Assembly (NCBI GenBank): GCA_905215555.1
Contig: CAJMQU010000014.1
Location: 27,891-91,890, forward strand
Length of the DNA stretch: 64,000 bases
From: an uncultured bacterium
GTDB lineage: Bacteria > Bacteroidota > Bacteroidia > Bacteroidales > Bacteroidaceae
Direction of reading: 5' to 3'
Part shown: piece after piece, positions 18,048 through 27,890 of the stretch
Layout: each line of letters begins with the position of its first letter
How positions within the stretch are numbered: position 1 is the stretch's first letter
Position numbers and translations under genes: made by a program
The notes under the pieces: generated by a model
What the model was told of the DNA's origin: nothing
What the model saw: the letters and a program-made list of their open reading frames with translations, nothing else
The model's database searches: none

Positions 18048-19964
18048 TTACCAACCATAGTTTTGAACCAATAAGTTATTACGGTCTATTTCGCGCTGGG
18101 CAAAAGGATACAAATAATGATTCCTATTAAATACACGAGTTTCAAACGGCACTCTCTTCCAGAATCCGTCAGGAGTTTCTGTCGGACTCATATTCCCTAT
18201 AGGATAGGTAGTATCCATACCGTACATTTTTCCACCATCTGTCTTTTCAGCAATCATCCAGGTACGTGTGTCGAAATAGCGATGTCTCTCAAATGCCAGT
18301 TCCACACGACGTTCTTTACGACAGAGTTCTATCAGTTCTTCGACAGATGCATCCGGATAAACTTCCAAAATGGGAGGTACTCCGGCACGATTACGCAAAT
18401 CGTTCCACTTTTCCATAGCTTCTTCATAATATCCAGCAGGCATCGTGACAGCTCTCTTTTTACATTCCAATACTGATTCAATGAAATTCAGATAAATCTC
18501 TCCCAAACGGAATACTGGGAAAGTAATATTTCCCCAGTTGTCACTGGCAGAATTCTGATAATGATCATAGAAGCGATTACACAGATATCCGCTCTTCGGA
18601 TAATCGTGCGCCTTATTACCATTGCCACCTTTAGCAAAAGAGATAGGAGTTTTGGCTTCACCGTGCAGCCAGGTATTTCCGCTAAAGAAAACCGTGATAT
18701 AGAAACGCGGTTCTCTGTCTTTATACATATTGGGAGCCTTAATCCAATAATTGTCAGAAGTGGACCAGCCCTTTGCCGGATATTTCCAATCAGTTTTCAC
18801 TAATTCATTCTCCAGGTTATATCCTGCCTCTTCATCTACAATGGGTTTGCCTGTAACACTATATCCTGTAATCGGATAACGTCCGGTATTCATGGCATAA
18901 GCATCTACTAATTGCTGAGTAGGACCGATACCTCCATAGGCCGTGCCTGCCACTCCGGTCGGTACTGTCGTAACACTCCAGCCGAAACGCTTAAAATAGC
19001 CATCCGTCCAAATTAACTCGCTGTTCCATACTTTGTAGCCAATACCATAATAGTCTTCATAAGGATTTCCATTTCCAGCCCGATAAAGTCTGTAGCTGCC
19101 ATCTTCGAAAACCTTATGTGCAGCCTGAGCTGCAACAAGCCATTTATTTGCATCATAAGTCTGTGGAAAAAGAGGTTTACCCGACTGTTCGGGAAATTCT
19201 TCACAAACCGGATTTACTATGCTTCGGTAAAGAGAATTTCCATTAAATAAATCACGGGCAGAATACAACGTCAAACGCGAAATAACAGCATAACATGTAC
19301 CTTGTGTGGCAAACCCCCACTCACTATTACTGAGTTCTGTCTGTTTCTGCATCGCAGGGTCTTCGGCACAAGCGGTCATCTCGCTGACAACATAATCTAC
19401 ACATTGTTCCCAGGTAGCCCGAGGACGATACAGTTCTTCCGTGCTTGCCATGAAGTCCAACAGTTCATCTCCAAGCAAAAATACAGGACCAAAATCGCGC
19501 ATCATCATGAAATAATAATATGCCCGGGCAAAACGTGCCTGAATCTTCCATTTTGCCAGTTCATGTCTGTCTAACAGAGGATCCGAACATTTATCTGCAT
19601 TTTGCAGGAAGATATTACATTCGCGGATACCTTTATAATAATAGTCCATCTTGTAATAAGGAATACTGGAAGGATTCCACGAACCGAAATTCATTGCACG
19701 AAAGTCACGTTCGAATGCAATGGTACCTTCATCCGATGCCCCAATATACGGATCATCATTACCTATTTCCCGCGAATTCTCTTTAGGAAGAAAAGACATC
19801 GCATTTAACCAATACTGCTTAGTCGTGTTCCTTGACTCCCATATTTTCTCAAATGTCAGCTTCTCATCCTCTTGTCTGTCTAGAAAATCTTCACATGCAA
19901 TCAAAAGAAATCCCGACAATGCAACAAGAGATAAACTATAAATGTATTTCAGTAAATTCATCAT
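18048..19964 (-). CDS. SusD/RagB-family nutrient-binding outer-membrane lipoprotein (PUL 1)
   Basis: The protein is 638 residues with a lipoprotein signal (FLLIAC). The SusD N-terminal TPR region contains the helix pattern KIQARFARAYYYFMMMRDFG, and the C-terminal RagB/SusD segment contains RLGEIYLNFIE and RKERRVELAFERHRYFDTRTW. It would form the lid over SusC and capture oligosaccharides. It begins 8 bp after the SusC stop, as expected for an SusC/D pair. Two adjacent ATGs (19964 and 19961) are possible starts. Confidence 0.95.
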   Translation of the reverse strand: MMNLLKYIYSLSLVALSGFLLIACEDFLDRQEDEKLTFEKIWESRNTTKQYWLNAMSFLPKENSREIGNDDPYIGASDEGTIAFERDFRAMNFGSWNPSSIPYYKMDYYYKGIRECNIFLQNADKCSDPLLDRHELAKWKIQARFARAYYYFMMMRDFGPVFLLGDELLDFMASTEELYRPRATWEQCVDYVVSEMTACAEDPAMQKQTELSNSEWGFATQGTCYAVISRLTLYSARDLFNGNSLYRSIVNPVCEEFPEQSGKPLFPQTYDANKWLVAAQAAHKVFEDGSYRLYRAGNGNPYEDYYGIGYKVWNSELIWTDGYFKRFGWSVTTVPTGVAGTAYGGIGPTQQLVDAYAMNTGRYPITGYSVTGKPIVDEEAGYNLENELVKTDWKYPAKGWSTSDNYWIKAPNMYKDREPRFYITVFFSGNTWLHGEAKTPISFAKGGNGNKAHDYPKSGYLCNRFYDHYQNSASDNWGNITFPVFRLGEIYLNFIESVLECKKRAVTMPAGYYEEAMEKWNDLRNRAGVPPILEVYPDASVEELIELCRKERRVELAFERHRYFDTRTWMIAEKTDGGKMYGMDTTYPIGNMSPTETPDGFWKRVPFETRVFNRNHYLYPFAQREIDRNNLLVQNYGW

Positions 19965-19972
19965 GGCACAAA

Positions 19973-22900
19973 TTATAAGTTGATATTAAATCCTAAGGTT
20001 ATTACTCTATTCAATGGATAGCCGGAACCATCGGAACTGCCCTTTTCCGGATCCCACAGTTTGAAGCTACTGAATGTCATCAGATTATTGGCTGCTACAT
20101 AAAAGCGCAAAGACCTGATAAAATTCTTACCCAACAATTTCTTGGGCAATGTATAACCGATCTCCAGATTCTTCAGACGTATGAAACTACCATCTCTCAT
20201 CCACCAGTCGGAAGTCTGGTTATTGTTGGAAGAACCTGCTTGGTTCGACAAACTTAAACGTGGATAGATAGCACGGGCATTCTGCTCCGGAGTGTTGGTA
20301 GACATCCATACATTGCCATATATATCTTCATTGACCGCTGAGCGCTCCATGCTACCGCTACTGAAAGGGCTACGAAGGGAAGCGCCTGCCAAGAAAAAAC
20401 TGGTATGAGCCACTCCTTGGAAAAACACATTGAAGTCCCAATTTTTCCATTGTGCTGTCGCTCCAAAACCATATATTATTTCCGGCATATTAGTATATCC
20501 CAACGCCACTTCATCCTGAGAGTCTATGACACCGTCTCCATTGATATCCTGATATTTAATGTCTCCCACACGATATTCACCATAAGTCTGCCGCGGACTG
20601 CAATCTATTTCTTCCTGACTGGTAAACAACCCCAATGCTTTCAGACCGAAAGGCTGCACGGAACCGTATGATCCGAAGGGCTTGCCTATACGATTCTGGT
20701 ATTTATATTCCCAGTCCGGATCATCATTATTAATCATCTTATTACGATTATAAGTAAAATTACCGCGTGCCGTAACAAATACATTACTAATCTTCTGTGA
20801 ATATTCAAGATTAGCGTCAATACCCTGATTCAAGGTTTCACCGACATTTATATATGGAACTGTAGAGATACCCACAATAATCGGAAGTCCGGAACGCTGC
20901 AAGAAGATTCCACTGCGTTTTTCACGGAAATAGTCTACTTGCAATTTGGCTTTCTCAAACAAAGACAATTCAATACCCACATTTAGTTTCAACGCCTCTT
21001 CCCAGGAAGCAGATAAATTTTCCACTTCACCTACAATGATACCTTGCCCACCTTGATTTCCACTTTCACCATAGTTCCAGCTACCACCATTAACAATGGT
21101 CGATTCGTATACCCAGCGACGTTGTCCGCCTATGTCATCATTTCCGACCAAACCATAAGAAGCTTTCAATTTGAGCACATCAACGACTTTAGTAACCGGT
21201 TCAAACCACTTTTCATTGGAAACCATCCAACCTATGGCACCGGCAGGAAAAAAACCAAAACGATGACCACGGGCAAAGTTCTCCGAGCCGTTATATCCCA
21301 TATTAAATTCCGCAAAGTAAGTATCTCGGAAAGCATATGTCAGGCGTCCAGCCAAGCCTTGATTCTTATAAGGCAAAGCATCATCCCCACTTTCAGCCTG
21401 CGTATTTGTACGTATTTTCTGATTATACAAGAACAGTCCTCCTACACGATGTTCCCCTGCAAAAATACGGTTATAGGTCAACGAGCCTTCCAAATAAGTA
21501 GTCATCGTTCCGCTACGTCCCACCGTATAGCCTAATTTCTCATCTCCTGTATGTACAGGATCCCATATACCATCATTATTATTATCATCATATATCAGAC
21601 TCCCGTCTTCTGCCCTTCCGTGAGCATGATAAGTGGTAGGTGTCTTGTAGCGTCTTTGAGAAGTGGTATTCCACGCATCCCATGAGAATTTCACATTAGC
21701 GGTCAGACCTTCCAGCGGCTTCCAAAGTTTACCCATATCCTGTGTCAGACCAATCAAAGACTGAGCAGAATTCCAGAATTGTTCTCTATAGCCGGAATGT
21801 ACAAGCAAGTTCCAGGGATTCTGTCCCGCATCAGTCGACGGGCCTGATAAAGTTCCATCTGAATATCTCACCGGGAAAGCATTCGGTGATGTAGAAAGCG
21901 TATAGCTCCATATATCATCATCATTACTTCCATAGCCGGGGCCAAATGATTTCTCATAAATATTAGCCAAATTAACATTCAGCAAAGTACTGGAAGTTAC
22001 ATTAATATCCACATTAGCACGGAAATTGAATTTATTGTAACGTAATGATGAATTATATCCATAAATGTTACCTGCATTCTTATAGATAGAGTTCTCATGA
22101 TAATATGAACCGGCGACGTAATACTTTACGACATCTCCACCTCCTGTAACACTCAAGTTAACACGCTGATTTTCTGCAACATTATCAAACAAAGATTTTG
22201 TCCAGTCCACATTCGGATACAAATCGGAATCACTACCATCCCGATATTTCTGAATTTCATCCTGAGAATAATAATTAGAGGCAGAAGCTTCATTATATAA
22301 TTCTGCCCACTCAGCAGCTCCCAACATAGAAGGACGGCGTGTAGGATTGGTAAAGCCAAACTCGGCACGAGCATTAATTTGGGGCTTCCCTTCTTGACCT
22401 TTCTTCGTCGTTATCAGAATAACACCATTAGCACCACGAACACCATAAACGGCTGATGCGGCAGCATCCTTCAGAATAGAGAAAGAAGCAATATCTTCCG
22501 TATCTACCAAATCAAGATCACGTTCAATACCATCTACCAAAACCAGCGGAGTAGAAGTACCTTTGAAAGAAGACACACCACGGATATAAAATTCGGCAGC
22601 ACTGTTTTTTCCCGGTTCACCAGAACGTGACATGGAAACCACACCAGCCAACTGCCCTGCCAAAGAAGTAGAAAGTGAAGCACCGGGAACTTTCAACGCA
22701 GCTACATCCACAGTTGAGATAGCACCAACTACGCTTTCCTTTTTCTGGCGGCCATAACCTACTACAACCACATCGGCCAGTTCATTTACTTTTTGTTCCA
22801 GACGAACAACTATATTCTGCTGATTGCCTACAGTGATAATTTTATCCCCTAATCCGAGGAAAGATATTTTCAGCTTATCTGCAGCAGTCACATCAATCTC

Positions 22901-23398
22901 GAAAGTGCCGTCCAAGTCAGTAGTCACACCACGTGTACTACCCACCACCACGACTGTGGCACCTGGCAACGGTTCTCCCAAGTCATCCATAACTTTACCC
23001 CGAAACATCTTTTTCCCCTCTTGTGTTACTCCCGGAACGACAGTATCCTTCTTTTCACTCTTTGATATGAATATCTGGCGATCCTTAATAACATATGAAT
23101 TATCCGTACCGGCAAAGACCTGTTTCAGTATCTCGTCCACAGTCTTATTCTCGGCCTTAATATTTACTCTGCGATTAATATCCAGAACATTGTCATAGTA
23201 AAAGAATACATATTCACTTTGCTTCTCTATCGCTGCAAAGACTTCCTTCACTGTACCCTTATTCACATTCAATGATAATAATGTTGACTGTGAATACGCC
23301 TCACTGGCAAATCCGACATTGATTCCTACCAGAAGCAATAGTATGGTGAATTTTATCTTGTCATATTTTTCCTTCCATAAAATACATTTCTTTTTCAT
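19973..23398 (-). CDS. SusC/RagA TonB-dependent transporter with STN signalling domain (PUL 1)
   Basis: The protein is 1141 residues. After the signal peptide an STN domain (about 45-115, ending ISK) is followed by a carboxypeptidase-regulatory-like beta-sandwich (FRGKVMDDLGEPLPGATVVV) and the TonB/plug region (VVVVGYGRQKK, then SILKDAAASAVYGVRGANG). A 22-strand barrel closes with LNRVITLGFNINL. The STN domain marks it as a transducer that reports substrate to an anti-sigma factor, and such a gene (FecR) lies immediately upstream. It is the import channel for the PUL 1 glycan. Confidence 0.95.
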   Translation of the reverse strand: MKKKCILWKEKYDKIKFTILLLLVGINVGFASEAYSQSTLLSLNVNKGTVKEVFAAIEKQSEYVFFYYDNVLDINRRVNIKAENKTVDEILKQVFAGTDNSYVIKDRQIFISKSEKKDTVVPGVTQEGKKMFRGKVMDDLGEPLPGATVVVVGSTRGVTTDLDGTFEIDVTAADKLKISFLGLGDKIITVGNQQNIVVRLEQKVNELADVVVVGYGRQKKESVVGAISTVDVAALKVPGASLSTSLAGQLAGVVSMSRSGEPGKNSAAEFYIRGVSSFKGTSTPLVLVDGIERDLDLVDTEDIASFSILKDAAASAVYGVRGANGVILITTKKGQEGKPQINARAEFGFTNPTRRPSMLGAAEWAELYNEASASNYYSQDEIQKYRDGSDSDLYPNVDWTKSLFDNVAENQRVNLSVTGGGDVVKYYVAGSYYHENSIYKNAGNIYGYNSSLRYNKFNFRANVDINVTSSTLLNVNLANIYEKSFGPGYGSNDDDIWSYTLSTSPNAFPVRYSDGTLSGPSTDAGQNPWNLLVHSGYREQFWNSAQSLIGLTQDMGKLWKPLEGLTANVKFSWDAWNTTSQRRYKTPTTYHAHGRAEDGSLIYDDNNNDGIWDPVHTGDEKLGYTVGRSGTMTTYLEGSLTYNRIFAGEHRVGGLFLYNQKIRTNTQAESGDDALPYKNQGLAGRLTYAFRDTYFAEFNMGYNGSENFARGHRFGFFPAGAIGWMVSNEKWFEPVTKVVDVLKLKASYGLVGNDDIGGQRRWVYESTIVNGGSWNYGESGNQGGQGIIVGEVENLSASWEEALKLNVGIELSLFEKAKLQVDYFREKRSGIFLQRSGLPIIVGISTVPYINVGETLNQGIDANLEYSQKISNVFVTARGNFTYNRNKMINNDDPDWEYKYQNRIGKPFGSYGSVQPFGLKALGLFTSQEEIDCSPRQTYGEYRVGDIKYQDINGDGVIDSQDEVALGYTNMPEIIYGFGATAQWKNWDFNVFFQGVAHTSFFLAGASLRSPFSSGSMERSAVNEDIYGNVWMSTNTPEQNARAIYPRLSLSNQAGSSNNNQTSDWWMRDGSFIRLKNLEIGYTLPKKLLGKNFIRSLRFYVAANNLMTFSSFKLWDPEKGSSDGSGYPLNRVITLGFNINL

Positions 23399-23540
23399 GT
23401 TTTCATTATTGGATTTAAAGAATAATTATTGTATAAGATTAAAATTGAAGATGAGATAGAAGCAGTCTTACTGCTATGATTGTTTGGGTGTTTTTCAAGT
23501 TTTTATCTTCATAAGCACTTTACTCTTTTGAGGTTGATTA

Positions 23541-24728
23541 TCAATTTCTTTTTTTAAACATATACTTTTCATCCGACTGCGTGTAATCCACGGGAACCGT
23601 ATGTGTCAGCCCTTCCAGCAGGCTGTCCAAATCTTCCAGTAGGTTCAGTTTACCCGAACACCTGAACATTGCCACATCCGGATCGTAGCTGATTTCCTTT
23701 CCGTAGTAACGCGAAATGCGGTTAAGAATAGAAGAAAGCGGTTCACTATGATAGATGTAGATGCCATCTTTCCATGATATGTAATCTGCCACTACCACTT
23801 CTTTCACCTGACTACCACGCTGCTCACTGTAAGAGAGCATCTCATTAGGTACCAATTTGACCTGTTCGCCCTTAGTGCTGACGCGAACAGAACCCGATGC
23901 CAGGACAACCGAACTTTGTGCATCATCCTTATAGGCCGTCACATTGAACGAGGTACCCAGTACCTGCACATCCAGCATATTTGTAGCCACTACGAAAGGA
24001 CGCTTTTCATCACGAGCCACTTCCATATATACCTCGCCATCCACAAAAATCTCCCTTCTGTTCTTCTTGAATTTATTGGGATAGATTACACGGCTGCCCG
24101 CATTCACCCACATCTTTGTCCCATCCTCCAAAACCAGAGTAGAACGTTTGCCATTCGGCACAATCAGCTGGTTAAAGCTGTGTTCCTCATCGGTGTCCGT
24201 CTCCTGAAGTTTCTCGGAATTGACAGTCACATTACCCTTTGAGTCATATTGAATCTTTGAGTTCTGCCCTTTGATTGCTACAGATTTTTTCGGCAAGATG
24301 AGGTGTATCTCATCTCCTTGCATCGTCACCTCTCTTTGAGAAAGCAACTGCAACGATTTATCGATTGTAACGCGGTCGTACATATCAGTAACGTTTAGTA
24401 ATAAAACGATTAGTAAAGATGCAGCCGCAGAGATAAACACACTCATACGAAGGCGACGGGTTCGTTTGACACGCCGGTTAGCATCTGTTATTCTTTTCCA
24501 AAGCTCTTCTTTTCCGGACGGAGTTATACATTCTTTTTTCATTCGGAAAGCGCTCAGCACAAAACAGGCCTGTTCATACTCAGTACGAGCCAACTTGCCT
24601 GAACGCAACCATTCATTCCAAAAGATATCGGACTCCGGCGTTCTTTCTTTATGCGATTGGATGAAATAATCGTCATCCAACAACTCTTTAGCAGAAAAGC
24701 CTGCATAATTTTTCACCTCAGTTTTCAT
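23541..24728 (-). CDS. FecR-type anti-sigma factor (PUL 1)
   Basis: The protein is 395 residues. The N-terminal cytoplasmic part (1-90) would bind the sigma factor. One membrane helix lies at about 97-118 (FISAAASLLIVLLLNV). The periplasmic FecR domain has LVLEDGTKMWVNAGSRVIYP and a FVVATNMLDVQVLGTSFNVT segment. The C-terminal 70 residues (PLSSILNRISRYYGKEI) are the DUF4974-like domain that contacts the STN domain of the transducer. It lies between the ECF sigma gene and susC, a classic arrangement for host-glycan PULs. Confidence 0.93.
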   Translation of the reverse strand: MKTEVKNYAGFSAKELLDDDYFIQSHKERTPESDIFWNEWLRSGKLARTEYEQACFVLSAFRMKKECITPSGKEELWKRITDANRRVKRTRRLRMSVFISAAASLLIVLLLNVTDMYDRVTIDKSLQLLSQREVTMQGDEIHLILPKKSVAIKGQNSKIQYDSKGNVTVNSEKLQETDTDEEHSFNQLIVPNGKRSTLVLEDGTKMWVNAGSRVIYPNKFKKNRREIFVDGEVYMEVARDEKRPFVVATNMLDVQVLGTSFNVTAYKDDAQSSVVLASGSVRVSTKGEQVKLVPNEMLSYSEQRGSQVKEVVVADYISWKDGIYIYHSEPLSSILNRISRYYGKEISYDPDVAMFRCSGKLNLLEDLDSLLEGLTHTVPVDYTQSDEKYMFKKRN

Positions 24729-24818
24729 ACTTCTATCTTCATTTCAATAGGTAAACACACACTTTTCAAGAATATACTCACTTTTAGAAGAAAATTATAA
24801 AAAAAATGTCTTACTCTA

Positions 24819-24845
24819 ATTAAGTTGACCAACTGTCAACTTAAT
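24819..24845 (-). terminator. Hairpin between sigma and anti-sigma genes
   Basis: Perfect 11-bp stem (24819-24829 with 24835-24845) and a 5-nt loop. A T8 run follows on the minus strand about 12 nt later. It may attenuate read-through from the sigma gene into fecR. Confidence 0.5.
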
Positions 24846-24877
24846 CCAGAGCAAGACAAAAATATTCTGATGACTAC

Positions 24878-25459
24878 TTAAAGCCTGGTAAAAAACAACA
24901 AGAAAAGGAAGAAGTCTTCAGCAGAAAAAGTCTCACGAAGTTTTTTGAGAGCACGCTGAATTATATTCTGAGCCGATTGAGCCTTCATATCCATCAGGAC
25001 TCCTATCTCCTCATAACTTAGTCCTTCTTCAAAACGATAATAGATAATTTCTTTCTGGTGCGGAGTCAATGTCTTCAGCATCTCAAGTATCCGCTCGTTT
25101 TTGGAAGTATCATGCTCCCGCTCTATCATTCTGTCTTCAACAGTATATTCTATAGAAAATACAGGTCCGGCATCTTCGATGGAAACAGACTCTACCTCAC
25201 TCCTGATAGAATTAAACAACTGACGCTTCAATGCCACGAACAGATACAGTTTTATATTGTTCGTTTCCCCAAGATTCTTACGGTTCTGGTAAATTTTGAT
25301 AAATAAATCCTGGATACAGTCTTCAACCAAGCACTTATCATTTATAAAGCAAGAAGCATAGGAATAAAGTGAGTCTACATACTGCTTGTAAATGCAGGCA
25401 TATGCTTCCTCATCTCCCTCTATAAAACGTTTCCATAATAGTAAATCAGTTACCGGCAT
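24878..25459 (-). CDS. ECF RNA polymerase sigma-70 factor (PUL 1)
   Basis: The protein is 193 residues. Region 2 spans about 10-75 (AYACIYKQYVDSLYSYASCF and VEDCIQDLFIKIYQNR). Region 4 spans about 125-180 (LTPHQKEIIYYRFEEGLSYE, then the recognition helix region SAQNIIQRALKKLRE). The extreme C-terminus is unusually hydrophobic (FFLFLLFF). It would direct transcription of the susC operon when released by the neighbouring FecR. No consensus promoter is seen in the 32-bp gap to the upstream gene, so it may be co-transcribed with the GH95-like gene. Confidence 0.93.
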   Translation of the reverse strand: MPVTDLLLWKRFIEGDEEAYACIYKQYVDSLYSYASCFINDKCLVEDCIQDLFIKIYQNRKNLGETNNIKLYLFVALKRQLFNSIRSEVESVSIEDAGPVFSIEYTVEDRMIEREHDTSKNERILEMLKTLTPHQKEIIYYRFEEGLSYEEIGVLMDMKAQSAQNIIQRALKKLRETFSAEDFFLFLLFFTRL

Positions 25460-25491
25460 ATATTAATGAAATATCAGGTTAAAGATTCTTT

Positions 25492-27660
25492 TTATAATGG
25501 TTTCAGCACGATTGTCTCATTCACCGAAGTGGGAAATGTAAGTTCCTCTCCTTGCAATTGCTTGTCCGGTTTCCCGTTACGCACCAACAAGACCGTCTTC
25601 CCTTTCCAGGGATTTACAACCGTACAGGAACGCCCTTTTTCACTAAACACCGTAACACCACATACTGTTCCGTTCTTGAAACTTGCCGAAACAAGAAAAG
25701 CCCCCCACGTTCTGATTTTCTCAAAACTGGCATCAACCGCTTTGGGCCATACTGTGAATAATCTTATCTTATTTCCCACACTCATACAAGCCATCTCATT
25801 CAGTGTATTGGCTACCGTACAACTATTCTCTATGCCATGAGGATTGTCCAACTGAAAACCATTAGGATAGGTATGAATCGCATACTTACGTAACTCCTCT
25901 ATGATTTTCTCCGGAGCATAACCAACTCTTACGGCAGCAGGATAAAAACTACTGGTAGCATTATGATGCTGCCATTGTTGGATAGCATCCACTGTATTCA
26001 ATCCAGTAACAAGCAAAGCTGAATCGCTATCCAAAGTTACTCCATTAGCAGGGTATATCATTGAAAAACTGACTCCGGCTACTTGCCTCCCACGCTCATC
26101 TTCTTCAGCCCCCCGAAGGAAACGTTTCCCTTTTCGTTCCCACGCAGGCAGCTCCCTTAAATGGGTTATAATGTCCTGCCACTTAGCCTGTCTATATTCA
26201 TCCCGTTTAAGTTCTTTACTAAGTTCTATGGCCAGTTCCAAAGCATTCTTCAGTAAGGCAATAGACATTCCGGGATTTTTACTGAACCCCGACTTTTCAT
26301 TCTCTGCATCTCCATATATCTGATACTGTCCGTCTTCAAATATCAGGAAGTCCTCCCAAAAGTCCGCAATAGCCAGTACATAAGGATAGATTCGCTTTCC
26401 ATAGCTCAAATCATAAGTATGCCGCCAGTGTTGGGCCATATTTACGGTACCGAACAGAGCGTGAGAACGCTGTTTATAGAACAATCCTCCGGCTTCCACA
26501 TCTCCCTCTTCTGTATAACCGTTGTCCGTCAATACTGGAAAATCTCTGGTCACCTCGACTCCCAGCGGTCCTATACCCACCGGATACAGGATTCCGCGTG
26601 TCCGCGTCACTTGCTTGGCATACCAGCGTCCTCTTGGCATAAAGTCAAGCAAAGGCGTTTCTTGTCCGGTGGCCTGCTCTATGCGGTTGGCACCGTACAA
26701 CCCATAAAAAGGAGCGTAGAAGTTATAGTTCAGATGATAATCGCCATTCCAGGTCGGTTTGTCTGTCGTCACCCAACCAAACAGGGCGGGCGGGAATTTT
26801 TTGTCACGGCTACAGGCGCCCATAGTATACAACCCTTGATAATAGGCTTTCATCAACACTCTATCACCTATTGTGAAAGAAGATTTATCCCAATAAGATT
26901 TCCACCATACATTATGCGCTTCCCACAAGCGTTCCATTGCTGTAAGATTCATATTACGAACCTCTTTCAACACATGTTTCAACGGATTTTTCTGCTTGAA
27001 TTTACTTTCAAGGGCAATGAAGAGAGTGACAGGTTCGCCGGGATGCAAGGTCACTTTCTTGCAGTCAGCCGCGGTTGTCCGCACAGCAAAAGCAATCATC
27101 GTAGGAATATCTGTTTCCCTTATGAAGCTTCGCGTCAGATAAGCAGTTCCGCCGGATTCTCCTTTTTCTACTAAAGCCGCTTCATTCTGAGGCGCATTCA
27201 GTTCCAGTTCCACTTCTACAGGAGCTTCTAAGGCGGTTAAAGTAACAGTTATCAGATTCTCAGTGGCCGCAACCCAGGAAGAAGCCTTAACCTTGCAATC
27301 ATTCTGCCTCAAGGTACATTCCGTCTTACCATCCATCAATGACTGTTCCGCCCTGAACGTTGCATCTGCAAAGCTTTTCATCTTAACATCTACATAACCA
27401 CATACTCTGGGACCGGAAAGATGTTCCGCTTTCGACTGTAAGCGCCAGAAATCATTTTTTGTCAGATAATAACGCAATGTTCCCCGTTCAAACCCTACAC
27501 ACATTCCGATATCTCCATTTCCCATCAGTGGGGCATCTGTCGATGGTTCATTAGGAACATGCAAGGGAGCATGCTCCCATACATTCTTAAAATCAGACGG
27601 TTGTGCGCTTCCGTTGTATGTCCAGAACAAGGCTGCAATTATTAAAAGAAAGTTTTTCAT
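25492..27660 (-). CDS. GH95-like (alpha/alpha)6 glycoside hydrolase of uncertain activity
   Basis: The protein is 722 residues with a signal peptide. It opens with VWEHAPLHVPNEPSTDAPLM and GNGDIGMCVG, analogous to the N-terminal sandwich of clan GH-L/GH95 enzymes. The barrel has WNGDYHLNYNFYAPFYG, the counterpart of the GH95 WNGDYHTNIN substrate-binding motif. Where GH95 has the catalytic Asp in DGNYGG, this protein has HGIENSCTVANTLNEMA. The canonical residue is therefore replaced or shifted, and activity cannot be assumed to be fucosidase. It is first in the run of PUL 1 genes, upstream of the sigma factor and downstream of an HU gene with its own terminator. A DUF5703-type N-terminus is possible. 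Confidence 0.65.
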   Translation of the reverse strand: MKNFLLIIAALFWTYNGSAQPSDFKNVWEHAPLHVPNEPSTDAPLMGNGDIGMCVGFERGTLRYYLTKNDFWRLQSKAEHLSGPRVCGYVDVKMKSFADATFRAEQSLMDGKTECTLRQNDCKVKASSWVAATENLITVTLTALEAPVEVELELNAPQNEAALVEKGESGGTAYLTRSFIRETDIPTMIAFAVRTTAADCKKVTLHPGEPVTLFIALESKFKQKNPLKHVLKEVRNMNLTAMERLWEAHNVWWKSYWDKSSFTIGDRVLMKAYYQGLYTMGACSRDKKFPPALFGWVTTDKPTWNGDYHLNYNFYAPFYGLYGANRIEQATGQETPLLDFMPRGRWYAKQVTRTRGILYPVGIGPLGVEVTRDFPVLTDNGYTEEGDVEAGGLFYKQRSHALFGTVNMAQHWRHTYDLSYGKRIYPYVLAIADFWEDFLIFEDGQYQIYGDAENEKSGFSKNPGMSIALLKNALELAIELSKELKRDEYRQAKWQDIITHLRELPAWERKGKRFLRGAEEDERGRQVAGVSFSMIYPANGVTLDSDSALLVTGLNTVDAIQQWQHHNATSSFYPAAVRVGYAPEKIIEELRKYAIHTYPNGFQLDNPHGIENSCTVANTLNEMACMSVGNKIRLFTVWPKAVDASFEKIRTWGAFLVSASFKNGTVCGVTVFSEKGRSCTVVNPWKGKTVLLVRNGKPDKQLQGEELTFPTSVNETIVLKPL

Positions 27661-27712
27661 TTATAAGAATACTAATTACATAAGATATAAGGTCTGATAT
27701 GATATCACCGGG

Positions 27713-27742
27713 CAAATATACAATAAAAAAATACCAGAGAAA
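27713..27742 (-). promoter_or_regulatory. Weak candidate promoter for the GH95-like gene
   Basis: The minus-strand -7 element TATATTTG is perfect, but the best -33 match (TTTC at 18 nt) is off consensus in sequence and spacing. Confidence 0.35.
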
Positions 27743-27784
27743 TCTATGATCAAGAAAAAGTTGCCTTTAACATATAGCTGTTTT

Positions 27785-27831
27785 AAAACAAAAATGGCAT
27801 GAATCCACTGTTACGCAGTTGGATTCATACC
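27785..27831 (-). terminator. Rho-independent terminator after the HU gene
   Basis: Twelve-bp stem (27796-27807 with 27820-27831, one mismatch) followed on the minus strand by ATTTTTGTTTT. It separates the HU gene from PUL 1. Confidence 0.8.
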
Positions 27832-27890
27832 ACTTCTTTTGATAATCCCGATACGATATATTTATCCTTTCGTATCAGAAGTTGTATCCA

